The notes under the pieces were generated by a model. That model did not search any database. It was not told the origin of the DNA and worked only from the letters and a program-made list of their open reading frames with translations. DNA of 64,000 bases. Origin: Pseudomonas putida. GTDB lineage: Bacteria; Pseudomonadota; Gammaproteobacteria; Pseudomonadales; Pseudomonadaceae. The DNA lies in contig NZ_CP018846.1 in NCBI RefSeq assembly GCF_002025705.1, positions 1,293,501 through 1,357,500 of the forward strand. The letters are read 5' to 3'. Positions 28,387 to 37,910 of the stretch are shown piece after piece (the stretch's first letter is position 1; each line of letters starts with the position of its first letter). A program made the position numbers and the translations under genes.

Positions 28387-28926
28387 ATGAGTGACAAGAA
28401 GAGCAAGACCCGCGAACGCATCCTCGAAGCAGCCCGCAGCGCATTGATCCAGCATGGCCCTGCCGAGCCGAGTGTCAGCCAGGTGATGGGTGCGGCAGGC
28501 CTGACCGTAGGCGGGTTCTATGCGCACTTCGAGAGTAAGGACGAGCTCATGCTCGAGGCCTTCCGCCAGTTGCTGAACGAGCGTCGTGCCTTGCTCGCCC
28601 AGGTCGATCCAAGCCTGGATGGGGAAGGTCGTCGTGCCCTGGTGAGCGCCTTCTACCTGTCGCGCAAGCACCGCGACGCCGAAGTGCATGCCTGCCCGTT
28701 GCCCAACTCGCTCGGCGAGATGCAGCGCCTGCCCGAAGCCTTTCGCGAGGTACTGGCCGAGCATATCGAGCTGATGACGGCGGCCATGGTCGACCGCCCG
28801 GAAGACGCCGACAAAGCCTTGGCCGACCTGGCCTTGATGATCGGTGGCCTGGCCCTGGCACGTGCCTTGGGCCCAGGTGAGTTGTCCGACCGCATTCTGC
28901 GTGCCGCCAAGTCGGCAGTTCTCTGA
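28387..28926 (+). CDS. TetR-family transcriptional regulator
   Basis: This 179-residue protein has an N-terminal helix-turn-helix (residues about 8-52) that includes PSVSQVMGAAGLTVGGFYAHFESKDEL. The C-terminal part contains ACPLPNSLGEM, a Cys-containing segment seen in a TetR subgroup (TetR_C_33-like) often near hydrolases or reductases. It is preceded by a clear palindrome over its own promoter. An alpha/beta hydrolase gene follows 24 bases later and is likely its target. Confidence 0.9.
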   Translation: MSDKKSKTRERILEAARSALIQHGPAEPSVSQVMGAAGLTVGGFYAHFESKDELMLEAFRQLLNERRALLAQVDPSLDGEGRRALVSAFYLSRKHRDAEVHACPLPNSLGEMQRLPEAFREVLAEHIELMTAAMVDRPEDADKALADLALMIGGLALARALGPGELSDRILRAAKSAVL

Positions 28927-28950
28927 TACCTCTGATCCTGGAGCAAGGCG

Positions 28951-29784
28951 ATGACTACCCTGAACTGGATTCGTGGCGTGAATGGCACCCTGGGCCGGCT
29001 GGCCCCCGAGCACATTGCCGGCAAGATGCGCCGTGCCTTCATGACCCCGCGCAACTTGCCGCCCCGGCAATGGGAGCTGCCGCTGCTGGCCAGCGCCGAG
29101 CGCATCACCTTGCGCTTCGGCCTGTCGGCCTTGCGCTGGGGCAAGGGGCCAACGGTGTTGTTGATGCATGGCTGGGAAGGGCGCCCCACCCAGTTTGCGG
29201 CGTTGATCGAAACCCTGGTGCAGGCCGGGCATACAGTGGTGTCGCTGGAAGGCCCGGCCCATGGCCGCTCGCCCGGCCAGCAGGCGCATGTGGTGCTGTT
29301 TGCGCGGGCGCTGCTGGAGGCGGCGGCCGAGCTGCCGCCACTGCGAGCCGTGATCGGTCATTCCATGGGCGGTGCCAGCGTGCTGCTGGCGCTGCAGATG
29401 GGGCTGCGTGCCGAAGCCGCAGTGAGCATTGCGGCGCCAGCGCAGTTGCTTGGTGTGCTGCGTGGTTTTGCCCATCGTCTGGGCTTGCCGGCGCGCGCAA
29501 GGGCGGCCTTCATTCGCCAGGTCGAACACGACGTCGGCATGCAGATTGCCCGCCTCGATGTCAGTGGCTATCAGCTGGAGCTGCCGGGCTTGGTGGTGCA
29601 TGCCGCTGATGACGCGCTGGTGCCTGCCGGCGAGGCGCAGGTCATCCACAAGGCCTGGTTCGACAGCCGGCTGATGCTGTTGGAAGAGGGTGGCCACCAG
29701 CGCGTGCTGGCCGACCCGCAGTTGAGCGAAGCGGTGCTCGAATTGCTTGCTCGCGCAGCTGCGCCGGCGCGGCAGAGTGCTTGA
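28951..29784 (+). CDS. Alpha/beta hydrolase
   Basis: This 277-residue cytoplasmic protein has the alpha/beta-hydrolase fold. The oxyanion-hole motif is LLMHGWEGRPTQ, the nucleophile elbow is GHSMGGAS with Ser as nucleophile, and the acid is probably Asp in VVHAADDALVPAGEA. The catalytic His is in EEGGHQRVL. No signal peptide is seen. The substrate is unknown; an esterase or lipase-like role is the safest statement. It forms an operon with the preceding TetR gene and ends near a REP pair. Confidence 0.88.
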   Translation: MTTLNWIRGVNGTLGRLAPEHIAGKMRRAFMTPRNLPPRQWELPLLASAERITLRFGLSALRWGKGPTVLLMHGWEGRPTQFAALIETLVQAGHTVVSLEGPAHGRSPGQQAHVVLFARALLEAAAELPPLRAVIGHSMGGASVLLALQMGLRAEAAVSIAAPAQLLGVLRGFAHRLGLPARARAAFIRQVEHDVGMQIARLDVSGYQLELPGLVVHAADDALVPAGEAQVIHKAWFDSRLMLLEEGGHQRVLADPQLSEAVLELLARAAAPARQSA

Positions 29785-29810
29785 ACATCCGTTACACTCG
29801 GGCAAATTCT

Positions 29811-29913
29811 GGGGCTGCTGCGCAGCCCTTTCGCGACACAAGGCCGCTCCTACAGGAGACGTAATTCTCTGTAGGAGCGGCCTTGTGTCGCGAAAGGGGC
29901 GCAAGGCGCCCCC
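29811..29913. repeat. REP pair (inverted), tail-to-tail orientation
   Basis: Left copy 29811-29855 reads toward CGCTCCTACAG, and right copy 29869-29913 starts CTGTAGGAGCGG. Thirteen bases separate them. The orientation is the reverse of the pairs at 22.8 and 27.2 kb. Confidence 0.9.
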
Positions 29914-29944
29914 AGCAATTCTGAATTGAACCACAGGAGCGGGC

Positions 29945-30379
29945 ATGAGCTGGGACCTGGCAACGCCATTCATCATCGACCTGCGCGTCGGCAGCGAGGA
30001 TATCGACGGCCTCGGTCACGCCAACAACGCGGTCTACGTTACCTGGCTGGAGCGCTGCGCCTGGCGCCACTCCCAGCGCCTGGGTCTGGACCTGGCCGAA
30101 TACCGGCGCCTGGACCGGGCCATGGCGGTGGTGCGCCACGAAATCGACTACCTTGCCGCAGGTTACGAGGACGATGAATTGCAACTGGGCACCTGGATCA
30201 TCGACTGGGACAAGCGCCTGCGCATGACCCGGCGCTTCCAGCTCAAGCGCCCACGCGACGGCGTGACCTTGCTGCGTGCGCAGACCACCTTTGCCTGTAT
30301 CGAATTGTCCAGCGGCAAGCCCAAGCGCATGCCGGCTGAGTTCCTCGACGGTTACGGTCCAGCGCTGATCGGTAGCTGA
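29945..30379 (+). CDS. Hotdog-fold acyl-CoA thioesterase (4HBT, YbgC/FadM-like)
   Basis: This 144-residue single hotdog domain has the conserved active-site segment [18 protein letters not shown], in which the first Asp is the catalytic residue of the 4-hydroxybenzoyl-CoA thioesterase family. Such enzymes hydrolyse short- to long-chain acyl-CoA, usually as tetramers. ATG at 29945 is preceded by ACAGGAGCGGGC. It lies upstream of dusC but is separated from it by 50 bases, so co-transcription is possible, not certain. Confidence 0.88.
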   Translation: MSWDLATPFIIDLRVGSEDIDGLGHANNAVYVTWLERCAWRHSQRLGLDLAEYRRLDRAMAVVRHEIDYLAAGYEDDELQLGTWIIDWDKRLRMTRRFQLKRPRDGVTLLRAQTTFACIELSSGKPKRMPAEFLDGYGPALIGS

Positions 30380-30429
30380 AGCAGCGGCTTTTTTTGCTAG
30401 ACTGCCGCCTTTTCCGCCGAGACCCAGAC

Positions 30430-31401
30430 ATGCAAATTGCCCTGGCCCCCATGGAGGGGCTGGTCGACAACATCCTGCGCGACGTCCTGACCCGAGTGGG
30501 CGGCATCGATTGGTGCGTCACCGAGTTCATCCGTGTGTGCGACCGCCTGCTGCCGGCATCCTCGTTCGACAAGCTCGCCCCTGAGCTGCGCCAGGGTGCG
30601 CGCACGGCGGCCGGCGTGCCAATGCGCGTGCAGTTGCTGGGTTCTGACCCGGTATGCCTGGCGGAAAACGCCGCCTTGGCGTGCGAACTGGGTGCGCCGG
30701 TCATCGACCTGAACTTCGGCTGCCCGGCCAAGACTGTGAACAAGTCGCGTGGCGGTGCGGTGTTGCTCAAGGAGCCGGAGCTGTTGCATGCCATCGTGCG
30801 TGAAGTGCGCCGCGCGGTGCCGGCGCACATCCCGGTGACTTCCAAGATGCGCTTGGGCTTCGACAGCCCGGACGGCGCGCTGGACTGTGCCACGGCCTTG
30901 GCCGAGGGCGGTTCGGCGCACTTGGTGGTGCATGCGCGGACCAAGGTGGAAGGCTACAAGCCGCCTGCCCATTGGGAGTGGGTGGCGCGGGTGCAGGATG
31001 TGGTCCAGGTGCCGGTATTTGCCAATGGTGAGATCTGGACCGTTGACGACTGGCGGCGGTGCCGCGAGGTCAGCGGTGCCGAAGACATCATGCTGGGGCG
31101 CGGGTTGGTGTCACGGCCGGACCTGGCCTTGCAGATCGCCGCGGCACGGGATGGGCGCGAATACCAGCCGATGAGCTGGAGTGAGCTGCTGCCGTTGTTG
31201 CGCGAGTTCTGGCGCCAGGCCCAGGCCAAGCTGTCGCCGCGCTATGCGCCAGGGCGATTGAAGCAGTGGCTGGCGATGATGACCCGCAGTTATCCCGAGG
31301 CGGTAGTGCTGTTTGCCGAGTTACGCCGTGAAGATGATTGCGCCCGTATCAGCCGGTTGCTTGGGGTTGAAGCTACATCCTTCGAGGCATGTGTTGCCTG
31401 A
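30430..31401 (+). CDS. dusC: tRNA-dihydrouridine(16) synthase DusC
   Basis: This FMN enzyme of 323 residues reduces uridine 16 in the tRNA D-loop with NADPH. The N terminus is [20 protein letters not shown], the family motif [21 protein letters not shown] contains the catalytic Cys, and SKMRLGF is present. APMEGLVD rather than APMAGVTD is typical of the DusC branch. ATG at 30430 is the start; the longer frame lacks similarity. Confidence 0.93.
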   Translation: MQIALAPMEGLVDNILRDVLTRVGGIDWCVTEFIRVCDRLLPASSFDKLAPELRQGARTAAGVPMRVQLLGSDPVCLAENAALACELGAPVIDLNFGCPAKTVNKSRGGAVLLKEPELLHAIVREVRRAVPAHIPVTSKMRLGFDSPDGALDCATALAEGGSAHLVVHARTKVEGYKPPAHWEWVARVQDVVQVPVFANGEIWTVDDWRRCREVSGAEDIMLGRGLVSRPDLALQIAAARDGREYQPMSWSELLPLLREFWRQAQAKLSPRYAPGRLKQWLAMMTRSYPEAVVLFAELRREDDCARISRLLGVEATSFEACVA

Positions 31402-31404
31402 CCC

Positions 31405-31480
31405 GGCCTCTTCGCGGCTAAAGCCGCTCCTACATGGGCAGCGCAGAACCTGTTGGAGCGGCTTTAGCCGCGAAGAGGCC
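31405..31480. repeat. REP pair (inverted), canonical subtype
   Basis: Arms 31405-31430 and 31455-31480 are exact reverse complements (GGCCTCTTCGCGGC outer end). This is the form closest to the published 35-base P. putida REP. Confidence 0.92.
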
Positions 31481-31520
31481 ATAAAGCCCGAAGCTGATTT
31501 CGGATTTTTTTACCCTTCCC

Positions 31521-31548
31521 CTTGAAAGCTTTTCCGCAGGCCATATCT
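31521..31548 (+). promoter_or_regulatory. Sigma-32 heat-shock promoter of ibpA
   Basis: CTTGAAA (31521-31527), 13 bases and CCATATCT (31541-31548) match the RpoH consensus CTTGAAA-N11-16-CCCCATNT well. Transcription is expected at about 31555. Confidence 0.75.
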
Positions 31549-31552
31549 CTTG

Positions 31553-31619
31553 AGTACGCGATGCCGAAGTCGGGTCGCGTAATGACCTACTTGCTGAATT
31601 TCAGGAGTTTATGACCATG
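31553..31619 (+). promoter_or_regulatory. ROSE-type RNA thermometer in the ibpA leader
   Basis: The leader ends in a short hairpin that hides the Shine-Dalgarno. CTTGCTG pairs with CAGGAG around the loop AATTT, leaving one bulged G. That TTGCT motif with a bulged G opposite AGGAG is the hallmark of ROSE elements. An upstream hairpin (CGCGATGCC/GGGTCGCG region) supports the fold. Confidence 0.7.
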
Positions 31620-32060
31620 ACCAGCGCTTTCTCTCTCGCTCCACTGTTCCGCCATTCCGTTGGCTTCGACCGTTTCAACGACCTGTTCGAATCCGCGGCA
31701 CGCAATGAGGCGGGTAGCAGCTACCCTCCCTACAACGTTGAAAAACATGGCGATGACCACTACCGCATCGTGGTTGCCGCAGCCGGTTTCCAAGAACAGG
31801 ACCTCGACCTGCAGGTCGAAAAAGGCGTCCTGACCGTGATCGGTGGCAAGCGCGAAAACGGCGCCGCTGAAGTGACCTACCTGCACCAGGGTATTGCCCA
31901 GCGCGCCTTCAAACTGTCGTTCCGTCTGGCGGACCATATCGAGGTCAAGTCGGCGGGCCTGGCCAACGGCCTGCTCAGCATCGACCTGCTGCGCATCGTG
32001 CCGGAAGAAGCCAAGGCCAAGCGCATCCCGATCAATGGCGACAAGCCTGCACTGAACTGA
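31617..32060 (+). CDS. ibpA: Small heat-shock protein (Hsp20/IbpA-like)
   Basis: This 147-residue holdase chaperone has an alpha-crystallin domain (residues about 35-130). The fingerprint segment NGLLSIDLLR and the final IPI motif (KRIPINGD) are present. It binds unfolded protein during heat stress. ATG at 31617 is preferred because AGGAG at 31603-31607 then has nine bases of spacing; ATG at 31611 would leave only three. It is controlled by a sigma-32 promoter plus an RNA thermometer, and is monocistronic with its own terminator. Confidence 0.94.
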   Translation: MTSAFSLAPLFRHSVGFDRFNDLFESAARNEAGSSYPPYNVEKHGDDHYRIVVAAAGFQEQDLDLQVEKGVLTVIGGKRENGAAEVTYLHQGIAQRAFKLSFRLADHIEVKSAGLANGLLSIDLLRIVPEEAKAKRIPINGDKPALN

Positions 32061-32077
32061 TTCAGGCGGGCTGATAG

Positions 32078-32105
32078 AAAGGGCACCTTCGGGTGCCCTT
32101 TTTTC
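32078..32105 (+). terminator. Terminator of ibpA
   Basis: The stem AAAGGGCACC-TTC-GGGTGCCCTTT is followed by T residues. It lies only four bases from the stop of the convergent GGDEF-EAL gene and may serve both strands. Confidence 0.9.
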
Positions 32106-32108
32106 GTT

Positions 32109-35100
32109 TCAGTAATCCGCCGGCGCCTCCAGCAACATCTGCCGGAATTCCGGCAGCGGCAGTGGCCGGCTGTGCAGGTAGCCTTGATACAGGTGGCAGC
32201 CCAGGCGTTCGAGGAACGCCAGTTGCTCGGTCAGCTCTACCCCTTCGGCGATCACTGCCAGGTCAAGGCTGCGGGCCATGGCCACGATGGCGCGGACAAT
32301 TTCGGCATCATTGGGGTCTTCCGGGGCGTCGCGGACGAAGGTCTGGTCGATTTTCAGCGCGTCCACCGGCAGGCGCTTGAGGTAGGTCAGCGAGGAATAG
32401 CCTGTGCCGAAGTCGTCCATGGCAAAGCTCACACCATAGCGCTTGAGCTCGCGCATCTTGCTGATGGTGTCTTCTAGGTTCTGGATGACGATGCCCTCGG
32501 TGATTTCCAGCTTCAGCATCTGCCGCGGCAGGTGGTAGTCGTCGAGGCTGCGCAGCACCCGCTCGACAAAATCATTCTGACGGAACTGCCGCGGGCTGAT
32601 GTTCACGCACAGGCTGAAATCATCGGCATCAATCAGGCGGTCTTCCAGCATGCGCGCGCAGGCGTCGCAGGCTTCGTCGAGGATCCAGCTGCCAACTTCC
32701 AGAATCAGGCCGCTTTCTTCAAGTACCTGGATGAATTGCGAGGGAGGTTGCTGGCCAAGTTGCGGATGGTGCCAGCGCAGCAGCACTTCGGCGCCGACGA
32801 TGCGATTGTCGCGGGCGTCGACCTGAGGTTGGAAATGCAAGGCCAGCTCGCCGCGGGCCAGGGCCAGGCGCAGGTCGCTTTCCATGCGCAGGCGCTCGCT
32901 GGCGGCCTTCTGCATGGTGGTGTGGAACAGCTGGGTGGTGTTGCGCCCGGAATCCTTGGCCCGGTACAGGGCGATGTCGGCGCGCTTGAGCAGATCGGCC
33001 GGGGTCGCGCCATGGTCGGGGATCAGCGCCACACCAATGCTCGGCGTCACCTGCAGGCGCTGGCCGTCCAGCGACATCGGTTCGGCCAGCAGCTCGCGCA
33101 GGGTATCGGCCAGCTCGCGGACTTTGGCTTCCACCGCTTCGCGGCTGCCTTCCAGGCCGCTGAGCAGCACCACGAACTCGTCGCCACCCAGGCGCGCCAC
33201 GGTGTCTTCGAGGCGCACGCTGGCTTCAAGGCGTGCGGTGATGATCTTCAGCACGGTGTCGCCCACCGGGTGCCCGAGCGAGTCGTTGATGTGCTTGAAG
33301 TGGTCCAGGTCGAGGAACAGCAGCGCGCCACGCAGGTTGTGCCGGCGCAGCAGGGCGATCTGCTGGCTCAGGCGGTCCATCAGCAAGGCGCGGTTGGGCA
33401 GGTTGGTCAGTGGGTCGTGGTAGGCGAGGTGGCGGATCTGCGCCTGGGCGTTCTTCAGCTGGCTGACATCGCGGGCGGTCAGCAACAGGCAGTCGACCTC
33501 GTTGAGGCTGATCGGCTCCACCGACACCTCGACGGTGAGGATGTCGCCACGCTTGTTGCGCCCAAGCATCTCCCGGTGGTGCACCCGGCCACGCTCCTTG
33601 AGCTCGCTAAGCAGGGCGCCGCGCTGCTTGTCATCGGCCCAGATGCCGATTTCGTAGACACTGCGGCCGATCACTTCGCCGGCGCTGTAGCCGGTCAGCC
33701 GGCAGAAGCCGTCGTTGACTTCCAGGTAGCGGCCGCTGCGGCGTTCGGTGATGGTGATGGCGTCGGGGCTGGAATGGAAGGCCTTGGCGAACTTCTCTTC
33801 GCTGGACTTGAGCGCCGCCTCGGCACGTTGCTGCTGGGTGATGTCGCGCAAGGTGGTGACGCTGCAGGGCTGGTCGTCGACGGTGATCAGGCGGCTGGCA
33901 ATTACACACGTCAGTGGCGAGCCATTGCGGTGGTTGACCACCACCGCGACATTGCTCAGCGCCTGTTCGCGGATCACCCGCTCGATGCGCTGGGCGCGTT
34001 CGATCGATTCGGCCCACAGGCCAATCTCTTCGGCGGTGCGGCCGATCACCTGTTCGGCATTCCAGCCGAAGGTCTGGGTGAAGGCCGGGTTGATCTCGAT
34101 GAACTGGCCGGTGTCCTGGCGGGTTACGCAGATCGGGTCGGGGCTGACCTGGAACAGGCTGGCGAATTTTTCTTCTGAGGCGCTCAGGCGCTGTTCACGT
34201 TCTACCTGCTCGGTGATATCGAGCAAGGTGCCGGCCATGCGCAACGGGTTGCCTTGGTCATCGCGATAGAGGCGTGCACGGCTTTCGATGTAGCGTGAGG
34301 TGCCATTTTCCAGCTGTACCCGGTAGGTGATCTGGTAGTTGCCGGCCGGGCCTTCGCGCAGGCTGCGGTAGGCCTGGCGCATGCTGGCACGCTCGAGCTC
34401 CGGCACACCTTCGAAGAACGAGTCGAACGACTCGTGGAACGGCACCGGGTCCAGCCCGTGCAGTTGCGCGGCGCGGGCCGAGCCGTAGAGCATCCCGCTC
34501 GGGATGTGCCAGTCCCAGGTGCCCAGCTGCGCGGAATCCAGTGCCAGGTCCAGGCGTTCCTGGCTGTCCTTGAGGGCCTGCTCGGCACGTTTGCGTTCGG
34601 TGGTGTCGACGAAGGTACTGATCAGGTAAGTGACGCCCTCCATTTCGATGCTCTGGGTGCACAGAATGCCATCGTGGAGTTTGCCGGTGCTGGCGCGGAA
34701 CTGCACCTCCATGGTCGCCGGGCCCTGGGTGCCGCGGGTTGCTTCGATGACCTGGTGACGCTGTTCGGGATTGACCCACAGGCCCAGTTCGATGCTGGTC
34801 TTGCCGATTACCTGGCCACCGGGCCAGCCGAACATGTCCTCGAAGTGCTGGTTGACCTCGATGATCATGCCGTCCTGGCGGCGGCTCAGCAAAATCGCGT
34901 TGGGGCTCAGGTGAAATAGCGTGGCGAAGCGCTTTTCCGAGTTGATCAGCGCGGTTTCCCGTTCGCGCTGGCGGGTGATTTCGCGGATCACCCCGATCAT
35001 CTGCCTGCGGCCATGGCGGTCGTGGGTCAGGCTGCCGTTGATCTCCAGCCAGTGCAGGCTGCCGTCCGGCCAGCGGATGCGATGGCGCATGGCTTGTTCT

Positions 35101-35438
35101 ACCGGTTCGCCATTGACCACTGCGTGGAACAGCTGGCGGGTACGGGCGCGGTCTTCTTCTGGCAGCAGGTCGAGGTAGTCGATGTCGTTGGGTAGCGGTC
35201 GTTGCGGGTCAAAGCCGAACAGCGCCTGGGTGCCCCGTGACCAGCTGATCCGGCCGGTGTCAATGTCCCACAGCCAGGCGCCCAGGCGGGCGCCATTGAG
35301 CGCGGCCAGCAGTTGCGGGGCGTTCTGCCAGGCCTGTTCCGATTCCTGAGGGTCGGCCGCAGGGATGCGCGGCAGGCGCGGAAAGCGATTTGCTGATTTG
35401 GGCATTGGTACCAGACCTTTGGCGTTTGACGCGTCCAT
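32109..35438 (-). CDS. Five-PAS GGDEF-EAL c-di-GMP enzyme
   Basis: This is a soluble protein of 1109 residues. PAS domains start near residues 46, 166, 290, 423 and 547, several with PAC tails. A GGDEF domain (about 670-840) has an intact LGGDEF, and an EAL domain (about 860-1100) follows. EAL residues needed for phosphodiesterase activity are all there: E and R in EVLLRW, N in NISPRQF, E in LEITEG, DD in MDDFGTGYS, K in LKIDQTF and E in AEGVE. Both synthesis and breakdown of c-di-GMP are therefore possible; often the GGDEF part is regulatory. There are no transmembrane segments, so PAS ligands should be cytoplasmic (redox, oxygen or flavin type unknown). The N terminus may start at 35405. 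Confidence 0.92.
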   Translation of the reverse strand: MDASNAKGLVPMPKSANRFPRLPRIPAADPQESEQAWQNAPQLLAALNGARLGAWLWDIDTGRISWSRGTQALFGFDPQRPLPNDIDYLDLLPEEDRARTRQLFHAVVNGEPVEQAMRHRIRWPDGSLHWLEINGSLTHDRHGRRQMIGVIREITRQRERETALINSEKRFATLFHLSPNAILLSRRQDGMIIEVNQHFEDMFGWPGGQVIGKTSIELGLWVNPEQRHQVIEATRGTQGPATMEVQFRASTGKLHDGILCTQSIEMEGVTYLISTFVDTTERKRAEQALKDSQERLDLALDSAQLGTWDWHIPSGMLYGSARAAQLHGLDPVPFHESFDSFFEGVPELERASMRQAYRSLREGPAGNYQITYRVQLENGTSRYIESRARLYRDDQGNPLRMAGTLLDITEQVEREQRLSASEEKFASLFQVSPDPICVTRQDTGQFIEINPAFTQTFGWNAEQVIGRTAEEIGLWAESIERAQRIERVIREQALSNVAVVVNHRNGSPLTCVIASRLITVDDQPCSVTTLRDITQQQRAEAALKSSEEKFAKAFHSSPDAITITERRSGRYLEVNDGFCRLTGYSAGEVIGRSVYEIGIWADDKQRGALLSELKERGRVHHREMLGRNKRGDILTVEVSVEPISLNEVDCLLLTARDVSQLKNAQAQIRHLAYHDPLTNLPNRALLMDRLSQQIALLRRHNLRGALLFLDLDHFKHINDSLGHPVGDTVLKIITARLEASVRLEDTVARLGGDEFVVLLSGLEGSREAVEAKVRELADTLRELLAEPMSLDGQRLQVTPSIGVALIPDHGATPADLLKRADIALYRAKDSGRNTTQLFHTTMQKAASERLRMESDLRLALARGELALHFQPQVDARDNRIVGAEVLLRWHHPQLGQQPPSQFIQVLEESGLILEVGSWILDEACDACARMLEDRLIDADDFSLCVNISPRQFRQNDFVERVLRSLDDYHLPRQMLKLEITEGIVIQNLEDTISKMRELKRYGVSFAMDDFGTGYSSLTYLKRLPVDALKIDQTFVRDAPEDPNDAEIVRAIVAMARSLDLAVIAEGVELTEQLAFLERLGCHLYQGYLHSRPLPLPEFRQMLLEAPADY

Positions 35439-35466
35439 GAGTTGGAAATGCCGAGCTGACGACCGG

Positions 35467-36345
35467 TCAGGCGGACCCTGCGTGGCTGTCGAGCAGGGCC
35501 ATGAAGGCCCTTGCAGCGTTCGATAGCGTGCGCTCCGTGTGCAGAATGTAGCCTAGCTGGCGCGACAGCTGTATGCCGGGCAAGGCGATGGGTGCAACCT
35601 GATCATCCAGCATAGTCCGGGGCAGCACGCTCCAGGCCAGGCCGATCGATACCATCATCTTGATGGTCTCCAGGTAGTTGGTGCTCATGGCGATGTTCGG
35701 CGTCAGGCCCTGGCTTTCGAACAGGCGCTGGACAATGTGGTGGGTGAAGGTGTTGCCGCCGGGGAAGACGGCCGGGTGGCGGGCCACGTCGGCCAGGCTG
35801 ACAGCGTGGTTGCTGGCCAGCGGATGCTCGGGCGCTGCCACGAAATCCAGGGCGTCGTCCCACACGGCTACGGCCTTGACCAGGTGGTGAGGCTCGGGGG
35901 CGAGGGTGATCACGGCAATTTCAGCGCGGCCATGGAGGATTTCATCGTAGGCCTGTTCCGAATCCATGAACTGAATATCCAACGCCACGGCCGGGTACTG
36001 CCGGGTAAAAGCCCGCAAAAGCGGGGGCAAGCGGTGCAATCCGATATGGTGGCTGGTGGCTAGCGTGAGGCGACCGCTCACTTCCCCCGTCAAATTGGTC
36101 AGTGCCCTTCGGGTATCATCAAGGACGTTGAGGATCTGGTAGGCGCGCGGCAGCAGGGCGCGGCCGGCTTCAGTCAAGGTCACTTCGCGACCGAGGCGGT
36201 CGAACAGGCGCACGTCGAGTTGCTGCTCGAGCCCGGCGATGCGTTTGCTGATCGCTGGCTGGGTGAGGAACAGGCGCTCGCCAGCGCCAGAAAAGCTGCC
36301 GGTTTCGGCAATCGCGATGAATGCGCTGAGGTTGGCGAGGTCCAT
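35467..36345 (-). CDS. LysR-family transcriptional regulator
   Basis: This 292-residue regulator has an N-terminal winged helix (residues about 1-60: LSAFIAIAETGSFSGAGERLFLTQPAISKRIAGLE) and a C-terminal periplasmic-binding-protein-like effector domain. It is divergent from leuC with a 131-base shared region. The usual LysR arrangement suggests that it controls leuCD, but the effector is unknown. ATG at 36345 fits the family N terminus MDLANLSAF; an earlier in-frame start at 36372 is less likely. Confidence 0.9.
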   Translation of the reverse strand: MDLANLSAFIAIAETGSFSGAGERLFLTQPAISKRIAGLEQQLDVRLFDRLGREVTLTEAGRALLPRAYQILNVLDDTRRALTNLTGEVSGRLTLATSHHIGLHRLPPLLRAFTRQYPAVALDIQFMDSEQAYDEILHGRAEIAVITLAPEPHHLVKAVAVWDDALDFVAAPEHPLASNHAVSLADVARHPAVFPGGNTFTHHIVQRLFESQGLTPNIAMSTNYLETIKMMVSIGLAWSVLPRTMLDDQVAPIALPGIQLSRQLGYILHTERTLSNAARAFMALLDSHAGSA

Positions 36346-36390
36346 GATTTCGGATTCCTTTTGGTTATCCAAAGCATAAAAATTATGAAT

Positions 36391-36419
36391 TTGAGTTATT
36401 CAATCTAACCCCATAGCAT
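36391..36419 (+). promoter_or_regulatory. Sigma-70 promoter of leuC
   Basis: TTGAGT (36391-36396), a 17-base spacer and TAGCAT (36414-36419) lie 58 bases before leuC. The AT-rich, partly palindromic ATAA...TTAT stretch just upstream (about 36376-36400) is a plausible LysR-type binding region. Confidence 0.6.
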
Positions 36420-36476
36420 CGTCCGTACAAGCCAAGGGGTCTTTGGCATAGAAAGACGCTGATGAGGAACAGTCTG

Positions 36477-37910
36477 ATGGCTGGCAAAACGCTCTACGAC
36501 AAACTCTGGGAAGCCCATGAGGTCAAGCGCCGTGATGACGGCTCGTCCTTGATCTACATCGACCGCCATATCATTCACGAAGTGACGTCGCCCCAGGCCT
36601 TCGAAGGCCTGCGCCTGGCCAATCGCAAGCCGTGGCGCATCGATGCCAACATCGCCACTCCGGACCACAACGTGCCGACCACGCCAGAGCGCAAGGGCGG
36701 CATCGAAGCCATCGCCGACCAGGTGTCGCGCCTGCAGGTGCAGACCCTCGATGAGAACTGTGACGAATATGGCATCGTCGAATTCAAGATGAACGACGAG
36801 CGCCAGGGCATCGTCCACGTCATCAGCCCGGAGCAGGGTGCCACCTTGCCGGGCATGACCGTGGTCTGCGGTGACTCGCACACCTCCACCCACGGCGCTT
36901 TCGGTGCCTTGGCCCATGGCATCGGCACTTCTGAGGTCGAGCACGTGCTCGCTACCCAGTGCCTGGTCGCCAAGAAGATGAAGAACATGCTGGTGCGTGT
37001 CGAAGGCCAATTGCCGGCCGGCGTCACCGCCAAGGACATCGTCCTTGCCGTGATCGGCAAGATCGGCACCGCCGGTGGTAACGGCCATGCCATGGAATTC
37101 GCCGGCAGCGCCATCCGCGAGTTGTCGATGGAAGGCCGCATGACCATCTGCAACATGTCCATCGAAGCCGGTGCCCGTGTGGGCCTGGTGGCGACCGACG
37201 CCACCACCGTTGCCTACGTTGAAGGCCGCCCGTATGCGCCGAAAGGCGAGGACTGGAAGCGTGCCGTCGAGGCGTGGAAAGACCTGGTTTCCGACGACGA
37301 TGCCGTATTCGACACCGTAGTCGAGCTCGACGCTGCGCAAATCAAGCCACAAGTCAGCTGGGGTACTTCGCCGGAGATGGTGCTGGCCGTGGATCAGCGC
37401 GTGCCGGACCCGGCCGCCGAGCCAGACCTGATCAAGCGTGGTTCGATCGAGCGCGCCCTCAAGTACATGGGCCTCGCTGCCAACCAGGCGATCACCGACA
37501 TCAAGCTCGACCGCGTATTCATCGGTTCGTGCACCAACTCGCGCATCGAAGACCTGCGCGCCGCCGCCGAAATCGCCAAGGGCCGCAAGGTCGCCGCGAC
37601 GGTCAAGCAGGCGCTGGTGGTGCCGGGCTCGGGCCTGGTCAAGGCCCAGGCCGAACGTGAAGGCCTGGACAAGATCTTCCTCGAAGCTGGCTTCGAATGG
37701 CGTGAACCTGGCTGCTCGATGTGCCTGGCGATGAACCCGGACCGCCTGGAAAGCGGCGAGCACTGCGCATCCACCTCCAACCGCAACTTCGAGGGCCGCC
37801 AGGGCGCCGGTGGCCGTACCCACCTGGTCAGCCCGGCCATGGCTGCCGCTGCCGCGGTGACCGGCCACTTCATCGATGTCCGCGAGTTGATCCAAGGGAG
37901 CGCAGCATGA
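36477..37910 (+). CDS. leuC: 3-isopropylmalate dehydratase large subunit
   Basis: LeuC (477 residues) carries the [4Fe-4S] aconitase-fold subunit that isomerises 2- to 3-isopropylmalate in leucine synthesis. Cluster Cys residues are in [14 protein letters not shown] and [30 protein letters not shown] is a family motif. ATG at 36477 has GAGGAA at suitable distance; an upstream ATG at 36462 is less likely. Its stop overlaps the leuD start (ATGA). Confidence 0.97.
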   Translation: MAGKTLYDKLWEAHEVKRRDDGSSLIYIDRHIIHEVTSPQAFEGLRLANRKPWRIDANIATPDHNVPTTPERKGGIEAIADQVSRLQVQTLDENCDEYGIVEFKMNDERQGIVHVISPEQGATLPGMTVVCGDSHTSTHGAFGALAHGIGTSEVEHVLATQCLVAKKMKNMLVRVEGQLPAGVTAKDIVLAVIGKIGTAGGNGHAMEFAGSAIRELSMEGRMTICNMSIEAGARVGLVATDATTVAYVEGRPYAPKGEDWKRAVEAWKDLVSDDDAVFDTVVELDAAQIKPQVSWGTSPEMVLAVDQRVPDPAAEPDLIKRGSIERALKYMGLAANQAITDIKLDRVFIGSCTNSRIEDLRAAAEIAKGRKVAATVKQALVVPGSGLVKAQAEREGLDKIFLEAGFEWREPGCSMCLAMNPDRLESGEHCASTSNRNFEGRQGAGGRTHLVSPAMAAAAAVTGHFIDVRELIQGSAA

